A stretch of 64,000 nucleotides of DNA, taken from the NCBI RefSeq assembly GCF_035222485.1, contig NC_085924.1:3658001-3722000 (forward strand), read 5' to 3'. Source of the stretch: Podospora pseudoanserina (Eukaryota; Ascomycota; Sordariomycetes; Sordariales; Podosporaceae). This document shows, piece by piece, positions 32,035 through 43,872 of this stretch. The translations under genes were made by a program, and so were the position numbers. Each line of letters opens with the position of its first letter. Position 1 is the stretch's first letter. Under the pieces are notes generated by a model that saw only the letters and a list, made by a program, of their open reading frames with translations, was not told the DNA's origin and did not search any database.

Positions 32035-34716
32035 GACGATAGGGGAGGTTTGTAGCTGGGGGAATATAATCATATCTTGGGGAAGGTAGAGGGATTGAGG
32101 GTTCATCATGGCGTTCTGAGGAGGTGCATACTGTATAGGATAGGAGTTTTCTTTTGGGGAAGGCTAAAGGTGGTGCATTTGTGGTTGGGATTGGGGGCAA
32201 AAGTTAAATGGGGGATTTCGGGAGAGATACAGCCCGACCTGTATATAACGATTCGAGCCATAGTGATTTTTCCCACGTACCGATCGGAATTGCTAAACTA
32301 ACTTATTTTATATGAGCCAGATAACGATAAGACTCCTCACACCAACCGAATCGTTATATACAGGTTTCACTATAGTGTAGTAGGTTGGACGGGGCGGGTG
32401 AATTGTAGATGTTTTGTTCTTTCCGAGGTTTCAAGGTCTTTTGGATAGTGATGATGGATTCATATTCAGTGGCTTGTGAATTCTTCTCGTGAGAGAGTCT
32501 GTCTGCGCCAGATGGTGGATGTCCTGCAGTGGTGATCAACTGTCATATATTTGTGACCGGGAGTGCGACCTCCCACTTTCAGTGAGCATCTGTCTATGTG
32601 TGACATGTGCGATATATTATGTCCCGTTGACTGAATATCGGTAGTGGAAATGTGGCACGACCTGATATGTGACACTCATAATATAGTCAACCCCTTCTCC
32701 ATGACCAAAAACACAAAAATGTCATCCAGGCTAGGCCATCCATCTAAGGCAGGCAGTGAAAGTGTCACTGACAAAGATCCCTTCCGTCTACTTGAGGGTT
32801 GTCGTTGTCCGGCCGAAATGTTAGTCAGCCGAGACCAAAAAAAGGGGCTGGTCTTGGCAGGGGTTGGTGTCAAGACTGGTAGAACCAAGATGCTTTTGTC
32901 TCATGTCGGGTTGTACAGGGGTGGTGGGATAAGCTTATTTTGACGACTGGTCTTGTTTTGGGGAGGAGACGGATGGTAAGATGTTGGAGAGGAGGGGTGG
33001 GATGGGATTGGGAGCTGGGATTGCTCAACACTTTCTGTTTTGTTGAGTGTTTTTGGGAATGGTTTCATCACCAATATCTCGTGGTGTCTTTTCAGGGAAG
33101 AATACGGACTTTGGATTGGGACTGGGATAGATACATTAGTGTATTGCACTGTGGTCTACTAAACGTCTGGAAATGCCCATAGTGTCTTCAACAGGCCAGG
33201 CAAATATAACCTTTAGGGTATCTAATTTCTTTATACACTCAATGTGTGTGGTACCTGCCTATGCTTAAGAGAGGAAGCAAAGACCTTGGCTCGAGTTCCT
33301 TGCCCTAGTGTTCCACAGAAGAGGTGAGAAATGTCAAGTGATCGGGTAGCCCTAAGTGAACGGGGAGGAGGTGATTCCAGCTGCAATTCATGATACTGTG
33401 CGGATCAAAAGAAGAAGTTTCTTTTCCCAGGTGAGGGAGCAGGTAGATTGTTTAGTTTTCTCTGTTGTGGTGTGATAAGAAGGGAGCAGAGTATTTTCTT
33501 CTCCTGTGGTCCGGAATGATACGCCAAGGGAGACCACGGAAGATACATGATGCTCAGAGATGGGTGATGGTGATGTGGTTTCTCCGCCTCAAGATAGCTC
33601 GCTCTTCCAGCTCTTATGCCGACGGTGGCCGTGATGATGAATAGTCTGATGTGCTCCCTCAACGCCCCTTCCGTCTTTCCCACGTAGGCCTATCGGAGCA
33701 GCGAGTCCTATCGCCAACCAACAAAGGAAGCCCTATCACCAACCTCGCTGGCGTCATACGCGTCCCCCCACTTGCCCATCAAACAGAAGAGCAATTCCTT
33801 TGTCTTCCAAGGCTGTTATCGCTGCTTACAACAACCATTACCCGCTTCCTCCTCCGATATTCACTTGCTCCAGCTGATCGTTGCTCAGTGGGGGGCTGAT
33901 TAGGAATTCTGGGCCCTCAATTCCTGGGTATAAAGTAAGGTCTTCCTCTCCCACAACTCCCACAACTCCCACAACCCTTCCTCTCTCATCTTCAACCTCA
34001 GCCATCGGCTACCCTCATTCTCTACTCTCCTTCAACCCAGAGCGGTATCAAACTTTGACATCCCTCTATCAAAACCTCTTCAGTCTACCCTTCCGTGGTA
34101 GCAAAACCGCGACTTGCTTCGGCATCCACCAAAAGGTACATTCTTGAAGCCATCGCCATTTGGCATGATCCCCCAACATCACACATCACCACCAAATCAT
34201 CACTCGGTCGCACGCTCTCTGTCGGAACAATCAGCACTGATCAGCACCGATTCACACCGGGTCGCTGCATCAGGCACACCCAGCAAGTGGGGGTCGTGCA
34301 TGTGTCTACCCAGCTCGTTCCTTCCCCCCTTGTTCTCGGCACTCATGGGCACTCATTGCGCCTTTTCACTGGGATAGCCTTGCTGCCTGTTTGTCTCGAT
34401 CTGTTTGCATCTACTACACACACCTCACAAAACTCACTCTCCCCTTAACCTCCAAACCCCCAAACAGTCTCTGTCCAGTCATCTGTGATTGATTGTCGCT
34501 CTCTCCTTCCATCCTCTGCCATCCCCTACATAACCTCTCCCGCTGCCCCCCGGCCCTCTCATTCTCTTTTCTCTTCTTCCTGGCCGCTTTGATCCACAGA
34601 CAGCGATTGACATAGCAACGCAACAGTCCTTCTAGGCAACTCGCTCTCTGCTTCTTCGACAAGAAGCCAACAGCTACGACACTCTTTTGCCCCATCTCTT
34701 ACAGCCCATCGTCGCC
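32035..34716. other. 2.7-kb intergenic region between RNA14 and Argonaute
   Basis: Contains the 129-bp inverted-repeat element (32237-32365). From about 33650 there is a pyrimidine-rich stretch that is probably the Argonaute promoter and leader, including three CCCACAACT units near 33950-33977. Several short ORFs with ATG lie in the last kilobase, but none resembles a known protein. Confidence 0.5.
32237..32365. mobile_element. 129-bp MITE-like element with perfect 19-bp terminal inverted repeats
   Basis: The left end reads ACCTGTATATAACGATTCG (32237-32255). The right end is its exact reverse complement (32347-32365). The interior is AT-rich and has no ORF. No clear target-site duplication is visible, so mobility is inferred from shape and size only. 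It lies about 200 bp past the RNA14 stop codon and could instead be a structured 3' UTR or terminator element. Confidence 0.5.
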
Positions 34717-37700
34717 ATGGATGACACTCAGGAGTTCAATCCCAAGGACTTGCCTTCCTACCCCAAGCATACCGACTTCAAAGACTTGAGCACCAAGGCT
34801 GTTGAGAAGCGCATTGATCTCACCCCCGAGGCTTACGTCGAGGATCTTGACAAATTCCACCCCTTTGCCAGCCGCCCTGGTTGGAATGACGATGCCAAGG
34901 CCCGCAAGGTCAATGTCGCTATCAACCAGTACCGCATCAAGGTTGCCAAGCTGCCCACCATCTTCCAGTACAATGTAAGCAACTCTTGACAGGGAACATC
35001 GTCTTGTGCTCATCATTAAAACACATCTGCAGCTTGACGTTTCCCCCAATCCCGATGCCAATGTGGTCTTCCGCAAGTGCTGGGAGAACCCGACCTTGCA
35101 AGCCCACATGAAGCAGTTCAAGACCCCCGAAGGCAAGTCGGGCGACTGGCTGTATGATGGTGGCAAGATCCTCTGGTCCCGCAACGACATTGGCAATCAG
35201 GCTGTCAAGAAACAGATAGACCTCCGCGAGAATGAGGATGGCTCGCGTGGCAAGCCCCAGCCGCTTTTCATCACCATCACCAAGACCAAGCAGTTGAACC
35301 TGGAGGCGATCAATGCCTATCTGGCTGGCAAGATGGGCTGGGACAATGTGGTTCTGGAGACTATCAGTGAGTTATCACATGTCCAGAAGTTCATGCTGTG
35401 CTGTTGGAAAAGCTAAACATGTTATCTACCTAGCTTTTCTGGACCAGGTTTTCCGTGCTGGTCCCACTAGGGTTTTCGGTTTCATCGCCAACAAGCGTAC
35501 GCTTATCCACCCCCAGAGCTCTGAGAGCATGCCTCTCAACGCTCTCACTGAGGCTATCAAGGGCATTTACTCTGCCATTCGCCTAAACTCGTCCAACATC
35601 ACCGGCGGTCAGGGCCTCGGCGTCAATGTCGACGTCGCCAACAACACCTACTTCATTGGTCAGAACATGGCTCAGCTGGCCCGCCACTTGGTCATCAACT
35701 TGTGCCCCAATGTCGGTCCCCACAAGCCTGATGAGTTCTTCCAGTTTGTCAAGCCTGTCCAGGACAAGAACGGCAAATGGGGCATGTCTGCCGGGCTCAA
35801 GGCTCTCCGCCGCTTGACGAATCTTCGCTTCAGGGTCACTCATCGCGGCAAGAAGGACAAGAATGGGAACCTGATCCCCTCCCCCATCTACAGGGTCAAG
35901 GGAGTCGTGTTTGAGCCAAAGTATGGCCAGGAGGGTGCGTCGGCCAAGAAGGTCACTTTTCAGCGCAAGGAATTCAATGAGGCCACGCAGGAGATCACCA
36001 CCTCCGAGATGTCCATTTACGACTTCTACGAGCTTCATTACAAGAAGCGTCTTCGTCTCTGGCAGCTGCCTCTGATTGAGACCAACAAGGCCGGGTACTT
36101 TCCCATGGAGCTCTGCGAGGTGGAGCGCTTCTGCCCCTACCCATTCAAGCTTGATGGAGACATGACCACCAAGATGTTGCGGTTTGCTGTCCAGGCTCCC
36201 AAGGAGCGCAAGATGCAGATCGAGAAGATGGTTGCCCAGCTCCAGTGGGGCAATGACAGGTTCCTCAAGCAATTCGGCATCCAGATGGACAGCACCATGC
36301 CCAAGGTCGAAGCCCGTGTCATTCCCAACCCCGGCATCTCATTCGGCAACAAGATCGTCAATCCCGGAGTGAGTGGTCGCTGGGATCTTCGTGGGCTCAA
36401 GTTCATTGAGCCCAACCCACAGCCACTGAAGTCGTGGGGCATCTGCGTCACCCAGGACTGCTGTGACCAGCCCACTGTCGCCGCCTTCTACAAGAACTGG
36501 TCCAATATCTACAAGGGCCACGGCGGGCGGATCCAAAATGACCCCATCATCTTCCGGGCCCAGGGCAGTCAGTACACCGAGGTCGTCCAGAATGCCTGGC
36601 ATACGGTCGGCAAGAAATTCAATGCGAACCCTCAGATCATCTTCTTCATCCTCAAGGACAAGTCGGCTTGGTACTACGAGCGCTTGAAGCGCAGCTCAGA
36701 CTGCCGCTATGCCATGCCGACGCAGATGTTGAACCTCCAGCAGGTCCGGAAGGGCCAGGCGCAGTACTGCTCCAACGTCTGCTTGAAGGTCAATGCCAAG
36801 CTAGGTGGATGCACTGCCGTGGCCGTCAAGACTCAGGCTGGGCAGCCGCTCAAGCCCAACTCTGTGGCGCCGCACTTTGACAACACGCCTACCATGTTTA
36901 TTGGTGCTGATGTTTCCCACGGCGCTGCTGGTCATCTGTCGCCTTCGGTTGCTGCCATGACTGTCTCCATGGACAAGGCGGCCACCAAGTACGCCGCTGG
37001 TGCCCAGACCAATGGCTGGAGGGTTGAGATTATCCAGCCTTACAACATGATGCAGATGCTGCAGCCCATGATTAAACAGTGGCGCCAGCGGAACGGTACG
37101 TTTCCCAAGCGCGTATTCTACATGCGCGACGGTGTCTCTGAGGGCCAGTACGCCCACGTCATGCAGCACGAGTTCCCGGCCATGAAGAAGGCGTTCGAGG
37201 CGGCCATGACTAGTGAGAAGGCTGCCGCCCCGCTCTTCACCATCATCATTGCCACCAAGCGTCACCACATCCGCTTCTTCCCCGACAGCAACGTGGCGGA
37301 CAAAAACGGCAACGCCCTCCCGGGCACCCTGGTTGAGCGTGAAGTCACCCACCCCTTCCAGTACGATTTCTACCTCTGCTCCCATGTGGCCATCAAGGGC
37401 ACGGCGCGCCCTGTTCACTACACGGTTCTGCACGACGAGGTCAAGCTGCCTCCTGCCAAGCTTCAGGAGATGATCTATCACCAGTGCTACCAGTATGTGC
37501 GGTCCACCACTCCGGTGTCTCTGCACCCTGCCGTGTACTATGCCCACTTGGTGAGCAACCGCGCGCGTCCCCACGAAATGGGCCTCTTCACCGACCGTGT
37601 CCCCGAGGACGTCAAGCATGGTATCCTCCGCGCGGCTCTGGGCAACTATGCCAAGTTGCAGAAGGCCAGGAAGGCCAGGCAGAAGGACAGCCAGACCTCC

Positions 37701-37805
37701 CAGAGCGACGAGCGCGACAAGATCTGCCCCAAGCTCATGCCCCTTGGACGGGAGGCCAAGCCCGGGGCCAAGGAGGCGTTCGAGGCGGGTATGTGGTTCG
37801 TCTAA
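34717..37805 (+). CDS. Argonaute protein of the RNAi pathway
   Basis: Small-RNA-guided endonuclease of quelling or meiotic silencing; I cannot decide between a QDE-2-like and an SMS-2-like orthologue. Three exons, 34717..34974, 35033..35366 and 35434..37805, with introns of 58 and 67 bp give 987 aa. The start ATG lies in a strong context (gtcgccATGg). Domain order is N-terminal, linker, PAZ (ending IYDFYELHYKKRLRLWQLPL then GYFPMELCEVERFCPY), MID (VTQDCCDQPTVAAFYKNWSN) and PIWI. The slicer tetrad appears intact: Asp ~690 in FIGADVSHG, Glu ~729 in GWRVEII, Asp ~763 in FYMRDGVSEGQ, His ~901 in YYAHL. It ends with FEAGMWFV. Confidence 0.95.
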
Positions 37806-38471
37806 ACGACGACCACCATGACATCACACCATGTTATTTTGTAATTATATCATGTATATTGAGCCTGGCAGTAGGGGAGATGGTTCCATGACGGCTATCA
37901 AGGGGGAGTGACATTTCGGACGAGAATGCAAGGAAAGTCGATGGGAGAGCCTCTGACCGCGGAAGACCTTGGCTGAGGACTTGAATTCAGAGGACAGACA
38001 GGTGTTAGGAAGCTTATAGCATCCTGCAAATCCATCGTTGCTTTTTGAAAATCCTCATGTCTGCTTCAGTGTGATTTGCGATGTGGTGACGACTTGGTGA
38101 GATGTTTGATGTGGTACAGATAGATTCAGTGGTGAGGAGGAGAGGTAGGTGAGTATTTATATAACCCCTTTTTCCACCACTCTCACCACAGCAACGGGTT
38201 GGAGTTCAAGCTAGGGTCCAGCTTATGTCATGCATCTATCTTGCCAAGGATCTCGCAGCAAAGTGTAACCCCACCAAAAACGTCAGCGGCCGCTCGTCAC
38301 AAGTGTGTGTGCCCCGCCGTGCCGAGCACATGCTGAGACCTGCAGTCTTGGGGGATGTGCCGCTGTTTCCGGCGAGAAAGTTGTTCTCCAACCTTTGGGG
38401 ATTTTTCCCACTTCCTCTCCTTTTCCATTAACCCCCCTTGACATCAAACAAGAAGAGGCGCGACAGTAAAT
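37806..38471. other. Intergenic region between Argonaute and SRO7
   Basis: 666 bp holding the Argonaute 3' end and the SRO7 promoter. No gene is seen; the 68-aa ORF at 38225 has no recognisable features. Confidence 0.45.
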
Positions 38472-41400
38472 ATGGCGTCCTTTTTACGAGCCAAACAGAG
38501 CGGTGTTGCGACCGACCTGTCTGCCGGGCTGCTACCGGGGAGTTTTAACCCTGACGAGCTGGCCAGATATGGGATCAACTCCCAGGTTAGGTACGCTCCT
38601 CCCCTTTTTTTTTTTGTTTGTTTGTTTTTTCCCATCCCTTCATCTCGTCGGCCAGAAGACAAATCTAACGGGATATATTTGCGGGATAATCAGTTGTCTA
38701 GCCTACGCCCCGACCCGATCCCTCCTCGCGGTCGGCACATCCCCATCGACCTTTTCTCCCAGGGGGAAAATCTACGTCTTTGGTCGTGACCGCGTCCATC
38801 GGATCCTCCAACCTCCCAATCCCTCCGGGGGGGTTTCCTATCGACAGCTCGCCTTTGTAAATCATTCGTTGGTGTCACTTGATTCGAACAACGAGGTTGC
38901 CTTGTGGGATTTGGAGACTTGCACCCAGACGTCAAAGTACAGCTACGTTAAAGTTTCTAGTTTGGTCACTGATCCTGCTCTTGACTGGGCTTTTGTTGGG
39001 TCGGCGTCTTCTTCGGGAGATGTGCAAGTTTATGACCTTGACCGAGCGAGGCCGGTGCCGTTCCGGTTGGGGAATTTGGCGAAGGAGGTTTACCCGAGGG
39101 AGATGATTGGGGATCGGGCGGGGGTGGCGGCTATGGCGCTACATCCGAGGGATATCGGGAAGCTGGCTGTGGGCTATGCCGGGGGGGTGGTGGGGGTTTA
39201 TAGTTTTAAGATGGGGGGGGTGCAGAGGTGGTATGAACCACCGCCGGCTGGGGGGATGATGATGATGAGGGGGAAGGTGAAGTTGACGAATGTGGTTTGG
39301 CACCCGTCGGGGACTTTTCTCATGGGGGGGTATGAGAATGGGGTGATGGTTTTTTGGGATGTGAAGGAGGGGAGGGTGGTTGGGGTGAGGGATGTTTATG
39401 GGTCGTTGGATGATTTGGAGGGGGATAAGAGGGATAGGGTGCCGTTGGGGAGGGTGAAGTGGGCTTGTAAGGGGAACAATCCGGATGATACTGGGTTGGT
39501 GGTGCAGGGGGGGTGGGATAGGGGAGAGCAGCAGAGCGGGAAGAGAGGGATAAGTTTTCTTGATTTGGGGCCTACGCCGGTTTATGCGACGAGTTCGTGG
39601 GAGGTTTTGGGGGGGTACGTCAAGGGGAAGGGGGAGAGGGTGGTGATGGAGATGCCGCCGGGCGCAGAGGTGGTGGATTATGTGTTGATCCCTAGACAGA
39701 GTCCTTATTTTGATGGGGCGCAGGATCCGCTTGCGGTTATGGCCATGTTGAGCTCTGGGGAGTTGATTACTATGAGTTTCCCGTCCGGGTGGGCGATTAG
39801 TCCGACGAACATGCTGCATCCGAGCTTGTCGTTCGTGCACCCGTTTGTGCAGAGGATTGGGGTGGCGAGTTTGGGGAGGGAGAGGTGGTTGGGGATGGTG
39901 GAAAAGAGGAGCCAGGGGGAGGCGATACTGAAGGGAGGGAAGGTGGGCAATACGAGGAGGAAGATGGTGGATGTGAGGAATGTGATTTTGGTGGCGCACG
40001 CGGATAGCACGGTGAGGATTTGGGATGTCGGATTTGGGGACGAGGTTGAGAACCCGGGGCAGTTGCAGGTTGATGTGGCGAGGGCGGTGGGGAGGTTTGA
40101 GGATGTGAGTGTTAGTGAGGTGCATATGGCCGAGGGGACGGGGGAGTTTGCCGCGGGGACGAAGACGGGGGAGGTGGTGGTTTACAAGTGGGGGGTCAAT
40201 AAGTTTGATGGGAGGGATGCGACGACGGCGCTGGATCCAAAGCCTGGAGGACTGACGGATATCAGTACGAGGGCTGAGCCTTCACTCAAAGAGGGTCTTC
40301 AACCCTTTGTGCTCTACGAGATGGCACAAGGTCCCATCTCGGCGCTTTGCGTCTCAGACGTAGGGTTCATCGCAGTCGGATCAGAAGGAGGACACTTCAG
40401 CATAATCGACCTCCGCGGCCCATCCGTCATCTACACCTCCCCAGTGACCGAGTTCATCACCCAAGAAAAGAAGTCCTTCTCCCTCAAGAAATCCTCCTCC
40501 TCCCACAACAAGTTGGAATTCCCCACGGCTATTTCCTTTGGCGTCATGACACTGGAAGGAGACAGCTACTCCTCCATCTGCTGCTTCGTCGGCACAAACC
40601 TAGGCCACATTGCGACGTTCCGCCTCTTGCCGTCAGGGCAATCTTACACGGCAAAACCCGCCGGCTTCATCAAGACCTCAGGCGATAGGGTCATTTCCCT
40701 CAGCCCGATCAACTCGGAAACTGGCTCCCCGGCCACAGCAACGGGGCAGTCGGTCGCTGGTTTGAGGTCAAACGTCCAAACCCCCGGCGTTTTAGTCGCC
40801 GTAACCCAATCCGAAATCCGGATTTTCAAACCCTCCACCAACAAGGGCGCGTCCAAATCTTTTGACGACCAGCTCTGCGACTCTGCCAGAGTCACCCACC
40901 CGCCTAATCTCCCACCGTCGGTTGTCTGTCTGTTCGGTGACCGCACCACCAGGGCGTATTCCATCCCGTCGCTCAAAGAAGTCGGCCGCGCAAGTTTGTC
41001 CATGCTGGACCCCTCCCGGACGCTGTCGTGCGTGATATCAAAAACGGGAGAGCTGATAGCGTGGAACGGACCGTCTGAGATTGCAGTCATGCCCGTTTAT
41101 GGGAGCGGTAAAGGGCTCCCTGTCTCGACGGATAGTTTGATTTCGCCCGAGAGGACACTACCCCCCAGACCGACGATTTCGAATCTTCAGTGGATCTCGG
41201 GGACGCAATATGTCAGTCCGACGGATTTGGATTTGTTGATCGGGGGGGAGGGGAGGCCGCCTTCGAAGAGGGTGGTGAGGGCTGAGGAGGTGGAGCGTGC
41301 TGCTGCTGGTGGTGGGGGGTACGGCGGGAGCAGGAGCCAGCAACAACAAGAGGGCTGGGGAGATTATTTGGTCAGGCAGGTGAATGAGAGGACGGAGAAG

Positions 41401-41532
41401 CTCAGCTTTGTGGACGATGCGATGATGAAGCTGCAGGAGGCGAGCAGCGGGTGGGCGGAGGATGTCAACAAGACGGTCAAGGAGCAGAAGAGGGGGTTGT
41501 TGCTGGGGGGGCTGAAGAAGAGCTTCTTTTGA
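38472..41532 (+). CDS. sro7: Lethal giant larvae/tomosyn family protein (Sro7)
   Basis: WD40 regulator of exocytosis that binds the plasma-membrane SNARE Sec9 and the Rab Sec4. Two exons, 38472..38590 and 38694..41532, with a 103-bp intron give 985 aa. The donor is GTACGC at 38591; using it restores GINSQVSCLAYAPTRSLLAV, the standard Lgl N-terminus. Beta-propeller features follow: GKIYVFGRDRVHRIL, NNEVALWDLETCTQTSKYSY, LTNVVWHPSGTFLMGGYENG and the central DSTVRIWDVGFGDEVENPGQ. The C-terminus (LVRQVNERTEKLSFVDDAMM) resembles the v-SNARE-like tail of tomosyns. The middle third is encoded by extremely G-rich DNA. Confidence 0.9.
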
Positions 41533-42196
41533 TTTTTTGCGAGGTTATCTAAGGGTATGGAAGGTGTGGGTAAGGTTGGGTCAGGGGAGTTTTTCGGATG
41601 TGTTTTAGATACCATGAATGGATGTTTCTTCGTTGCTTTGCAATGTGGCTAACTTGTGAGGTTGTATGCTTTGTTTGCTGCGAAAGGGAGGTGGATGTTT
41701 CATACCGCTCATGTTAGGTTGGCTGGGCATGTCTATCTTTTATCATGTCTGTTGTCTATTTTGATGGCGAATGATTTGAGATTTTTGGCCATCTCATCTT
41801 CTACTAACCAAGCCAGCCTCGTCCACAATGTCTCCCTCGGATGCCTCTTTCCAATAGAGTGTGTGATTTAGTTTCAAGAGTGTTCTCACCTCACATAATA
41901 ATCATCGTTTAAGCCCCCTTCTCACAAGTTCACAAGGCACAAAGATATTCGATAGCAGCAAATTCATCAGATACCTCTTTCTCATTCGCATCAACAGCGT
42001 CGCCGCCCCGGTATCATCGTGAGCTAGGTACATGAAATGTTTCCATATTTCCATATCATCATCTCGATCAGGTATATCCTCCGCACATAGGTAGTGCTAA
42101 TAAAAAATTCCAAACAATTGCCATCCCAATAGTTATCATCCCTATTCCAATCAATCAGGTATCATTAATCGCAAAATTCCACACACACACACACAC
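41533..42196. other. Convergent SRO7/MFS intergenic region
   Basis: 664 bp with the 3' ends of both genes, AT-richer than the coding DNA, with a short (CA)n run at 42181-42195. No gene is seen. Confidence 0.45.
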
Positions 42197-43872
42197 TTAG
42201 TAAGTGTAACGGAACCCAGGCTCATAATCCTCATCGCCATCAGCCTCAAGCTCCTTCTCGCCCCTGTCGGCCGCGCTGTTGGACCGGTAGAAGCTCAAGC
42301 TGAGAATGCCAACCAGGATCAGAGTAAGACCGCTGGTGGCAATGCAGGCATAGAGACCGGGGCGGTAGTGGGGCGCGTCCTCGCCTCTGAAGACGAGCGA
42401 GCCGGCGATGCCGCCGATGCCGCCAAACATGACAAAGGTGGCCGAGCAAAAGGCGCGCTTCCACTGGCCGCGGATGTTGTTGGCCTGGTAGGACAGGGCG
42501 GTCGAGACGTTGGCGTTGGCGCCGGCGGTGACGAAGAAGACGCCAAAGTAGCGGACGGCCGAGCTCTTGGCGAAGCCCATGATGGGGAGACCAATCATGC
42601 AGAGGATGATGTTTCCGACAATGACGGGGCCGCGGACGTGGTACTTGTCGCCGATCCAGCCAGAGAGGTAGATGACGATGGCGGCAAAGGCATAGGGAGG
42701 AGCAACCAGGCACTGAGCCTCGCCGACCGAAAATCCGAGCTCGAGGTTGAGAATGATGGGCAAGAAGTAGGCGAGGGCGTAGGTGACGGTGGTAGTGTTG
42801 AAGAAGATCATGGCGTAGGCCCAAATCTTCCAGTCGAGACCGGCACCGAGGTACTTCTTGATGGAGAATTCCTGGACCTTGACATCACCACGGTCGGCGT
42901 TGACGCGAGCGCAAATCCACTCCTTCTCGGTGGGGCCAAGGAAAGACCATGACTCTCTCTTGGAGTCGGGGAAGTCGACGAGGAGCCAGTAGCCGACAAG
43001 ACCGAGCACGCAGGTGATGATACCTTCAATGACGAAGATCCATCTCCAACCGTTCATGTCAGCAAGGCCCTTCATTTGCATGATCTGTTTGTGATCGGTC
43101 AGTTACTGGTTCGCTGATGCAAAAACACATATATATCCGGGGAAACTCACTCCGTAAGCCAGGATACCAGCAAAGGCACTGGCGCAAGAACCAATGAGAT
43201 AGAAGACAGCGTTTCTCTTTCCGACCTCATCTGTTCTTCATGTCAGCGCAAACTTCTCACCATGATGATAACACAGGATTGGCTTACATCTAGTGTACCA
43301 GGTGCTCAAAAGGTAGACAGCGCTGGGGAAGAAGCCAGCCTCCAACACACCGAGAAGAAGTCTCATGCCGGCCATCTGCTCCCAGTTCACGACGAAACCC
43401 ATACCAATCATGACGGCACCCCACAAGACAGTGATGGCAGCCAAATGCAATCTGGGACCAATTTTGCGGACAAGAATGGTGGATGGGGGCTGGAAGATGA
43501 TGTAGGTGACGAAGAACAAGAGGGAGATGAGAGACTGTTTGTCGATCATGTTAGCCATGCAGTCCAAAACCCAAGAGACAAATGGCAACTCACGTAGCGG
43601 TTTCCAATCAAGACGAGATCAACACCCATGCCGGCGATGTTGGCGGCACCCAAGTTGGTACGGTCCATGAGCGAGATGCAGTACATGGCACCGACAGTCA
43701 AGACGAGACGGCGATCGACCCGTTTGAGAATGGCCTTCTCCTGCTCTGGCGTGAAGCCAAAGTCGGCAGGCGAGCGGTGGACATCCGAGCCAGCCTTGGA
43801 GCCAGCCTTGGAGTCAGCATTCTCAATGTTGTTGACTTCGCCGGCGGCGACCTTCTCCGAAGAGGAGTTCAT
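42197..43872 (-). CDS. MFS transporter, anion:cation symporter (Dal5/allantoate permease-like) family
   Basis: Twelve-helix plasma-membrane transporter, probably importing an organic anion or vitamin-like acid; the exact substrate cannot be read from sequence. Four exons, 43594..43872, 43288..43534, 43151..43230 and 42197..43084 (introns 59, 57 and 66 bp), give 497 aa. Family motifs are present: RRLVLTVGAMYCISLMDRTN LGAANIAG in helix 1, GAVMIGMGFVVNWEQMAGMR (residues of the helix 3-4 region), LEAGFFPSAVYLLSTWYTR, then GWRWIFVIEGIITCVLGLVG. The tail is acidic (ELEADGDEDYEPG). Every junction restores a continuous MFS sequence. Confidence 0.9.

Noticed and set aside
694-37805. A functional cluster of RNA-metabolism genes (CFT2, UTP22, SKI3, RNA14, Argonaute)
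   Set aside because: They are interspersed with secretion, iron-sulfur and chromatin genes and act in different pathways and compartments; ordinary housekeeping density explains it.
39139-40125. 328-codon minus-strand ORF rich in His and Pro opposite SRO7
   Set aside because: It results from the G-rich coding strand of SRO7; the WD40 protein on the plus strand is well supported.
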